Shown: positions 63,266 to 64,000 of the stretch, one piece after another
Numbering within the stretch: the first letter of the stretch is position 1
Layout: the number at the start of each line of letters is the position of its first letter
DNA from: Candidatus Obscuribacter sp.
Lineage (GTDB): Bacteria; Cyanobacteriota; Vampirovibrionia; Obscuribacterales; Obscuribacteraceae
DNA: 64,000 nucleotides
Direction of reading: 5' to 3'
NCBI GenBank assembly: GCA_016718315.1
Contig: JADKDV010000005.1
Coordinates: 744,001 to 808,000 of the forward strand
Position numbers and translations under genes: made by a program
The notes under the pieces: model-generated
What the model was told of the DNA's origin: nothing
The model's database searches: none
What the model saw: only the letters and a program-made list of their open reading frames with translations

Positions 63266-63489
63266 TTCATAAGCTCGGGTGCCTGCTTTTGTAAACTTCC
63301 ACGTTTGGCTTACCGCTATTCCCATTTCCAATTTGGTGGGGCTTCTAGCACCCTCTGCGGGAAACCGGCATTTTTAATTGGCGGCGGTTGCTAAGAGCTC
63401 GCTGTTTTTGTGTTATTCTCCTTGCAGGTGGTGGCGATTCCCCTATAAACATTCGAGCGTTGCAAAAACGCCCGAGTTTGATTGGCAAA

Positions 63490-64000
63490 ATGCAAGACAA
63501 AACAGATCCGGATAGGGATACTCTCAGCTCCTCAGAGCAGAGGGAGTGCTACGAACAACTGAAAAACAAACTGGCAGCCCTTAAAGATAGGGAGCGTCAG
63601 CTTTTGATGCAGCGTAGTATTGCCAAAAGCCAGTACCGCGACGCTCATCCTGTGGCTCCTGCCACAGTTAAAGACAAGTCTTCTGGCGATGAGCGCAGGC
63701 TGCTATTGATGAAAGACGGCATTTCGCAAAGCGAATACGTCATGGAATCAGCCGACTTGCCAGTTTGCAGGGTGCGAGGCGGCGAGCAAATTGTCTCCGC
63801 TAATCAGACTTTTTTGGATTATCTGGGCTACAGTCGCGAAGAACTCTTGAATGGACAACTGACCCTGTCCCGGGTTTCCACTGCTGATGCGCTCCATAAA
63901 GAACTCGAACAAATTAAGCAGTTTGAAAAACACTGTGTTACTCAAGCCTTTGAAAGCGAACGACTGACAAAGGAAGGTTGGCGCAAACCTGTTGCTGCCA
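63490..64000 (+). CDS. PAS-domain protein, N-terminal part (runs off the window)
   Basis: An open frame from ATG 63490 (or in-frame TTG 63478) runs uninterrupted to the window end, so only the first 170 residues are visible. The N-terminal 60 residues form a charged helix or coiled coil (ECYEQLKNKLAALKDRERQ). Residues about 90-135 look like a PAS core (DLPVCRVRGGEQIVSANQTFLDYLGYSREELLNGQ, the classic N-x-F-L-x-x-LGYSREEL pattern). It is probably another PAS kinase or cyclase following the hybrid kinase. The output domain lies beyond the window. Confidence 0.75.
   Translation, partial: MQDKTDPDRDTLSSSEQRECYEQLKNKLAALKDRERQLLMQRSIAKSQYRDAHPVAPATVKDKSSGDERRLLLMKDGISQSEYVMESADLPVCRVRGGEQIVSANQTFLDYLGYSREELLNGQLTLSRVSTADALHKELEQIKQFEKHCVTQAFESERLTKEGWRKPVAA

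Noticed and set aside
63266..63489. Possible riboswitch in the leader of the last gene
   Set aside because: Only an imperfect hairpin near 63450-63478 is seen; no known riboswitch consensus could be matched by eye.
1..64000. tRNA or rRNA genes
   Set aside because: No cloverleaf with a GTTCGAATC-type T arm and no rRNA-like stretch were found by eye on either strand; a dedicated scan could still find one.

Overview
The window is a chromosomal stretch of a Gram-negative-type bacterium with densely packed genes on both strands. Didermy is supported by a TolC-like outer-membrane protein, two RND pumps with lipoprotein adaptors, and many signal peptides. The housekeeping genes (tsaD, dnaG next to a primary sigma factor, a phosphohexomutase, murQ, trxA) mark it as core genome. 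The mix of DUF4388, FHA, TPR/matrixin, fasciclin and Gly-rich secreted proteins with a cyanobacterial-looking SigA suggests the Vampirovibrionia/Melainabacteria side of Cyanobacteriota, possibly an Obscuribacterales member. That placement is inference from protein style, not a search result. I saw no rRNA, tRNA, CRISPR array, prophage or insertion sequence. Layout: 1-1334 holds two Gly-rich secreted proteins; 1568-7788 holds tsaD, zinc-ribbon, FHA, J-domain-like and YD-repeat proteins, a phosphohexomutase and an FtsB/DivIC-like protein; 7789-16122 is mostly uncharacterised membrane and secreted proteins, including a CPBP protease, an EF-hand/LysM Ala-rich protein, a TPR-matrixin metalloprotease and a small heat-shock protein. 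The stretch 16127-21450 is a minus-strand operon: membrane thioredoxin, small membrane protein, a very large FtsH-like protease and a secreted propeller-like protein. 21593-29367 carries a fasciclin protein, trxA, a PhoR-like kinase, an E1-like/rhodanese enzyme, an aldo/keto reductase and a DUF4388/GGDEF-like protein. 29441-35871 carries murQ, a hydantoinase, dnaG-sigA and an S4 protein. 36315-41077 and 51866-58343 are two heavy-metal-type RND efflux loci, the second with its own TolC and a PII-like protein. Between them lie TPR, methyltransferase, redox-signalling and NRAMP-remnant genes. 58496-64000 has an ECF-like sigma factor with a partner protein, a hybrid kinase and the start of a PAS protein that runs off the window. 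The most striking object is the FtsH-like gene at 17209-20684. It encodes two or three membrane segments, three successive AAA+ modules each with its own Walker A, Walker B and second region of homology, and a C-terminal M41 zinc protease. Known FtsH has one AAA+ module. The reading frame is broken at several points. Single-base breaks, often in homopolymers, also hit other conserved genes here (E1-like enzyme, aldo/keto reductase, TPR protein, a secreted protein), so sequence error is a serious alternative to pseudogenisation. Other unusual items are a DnaG with a 165-residue Gly/Asn/Gln-rich insert, an ECF-like sigma factor with an acidic linker of over 100 residues, and an overlapping response regulator - thioredoxin-like - histidine kinase operon.
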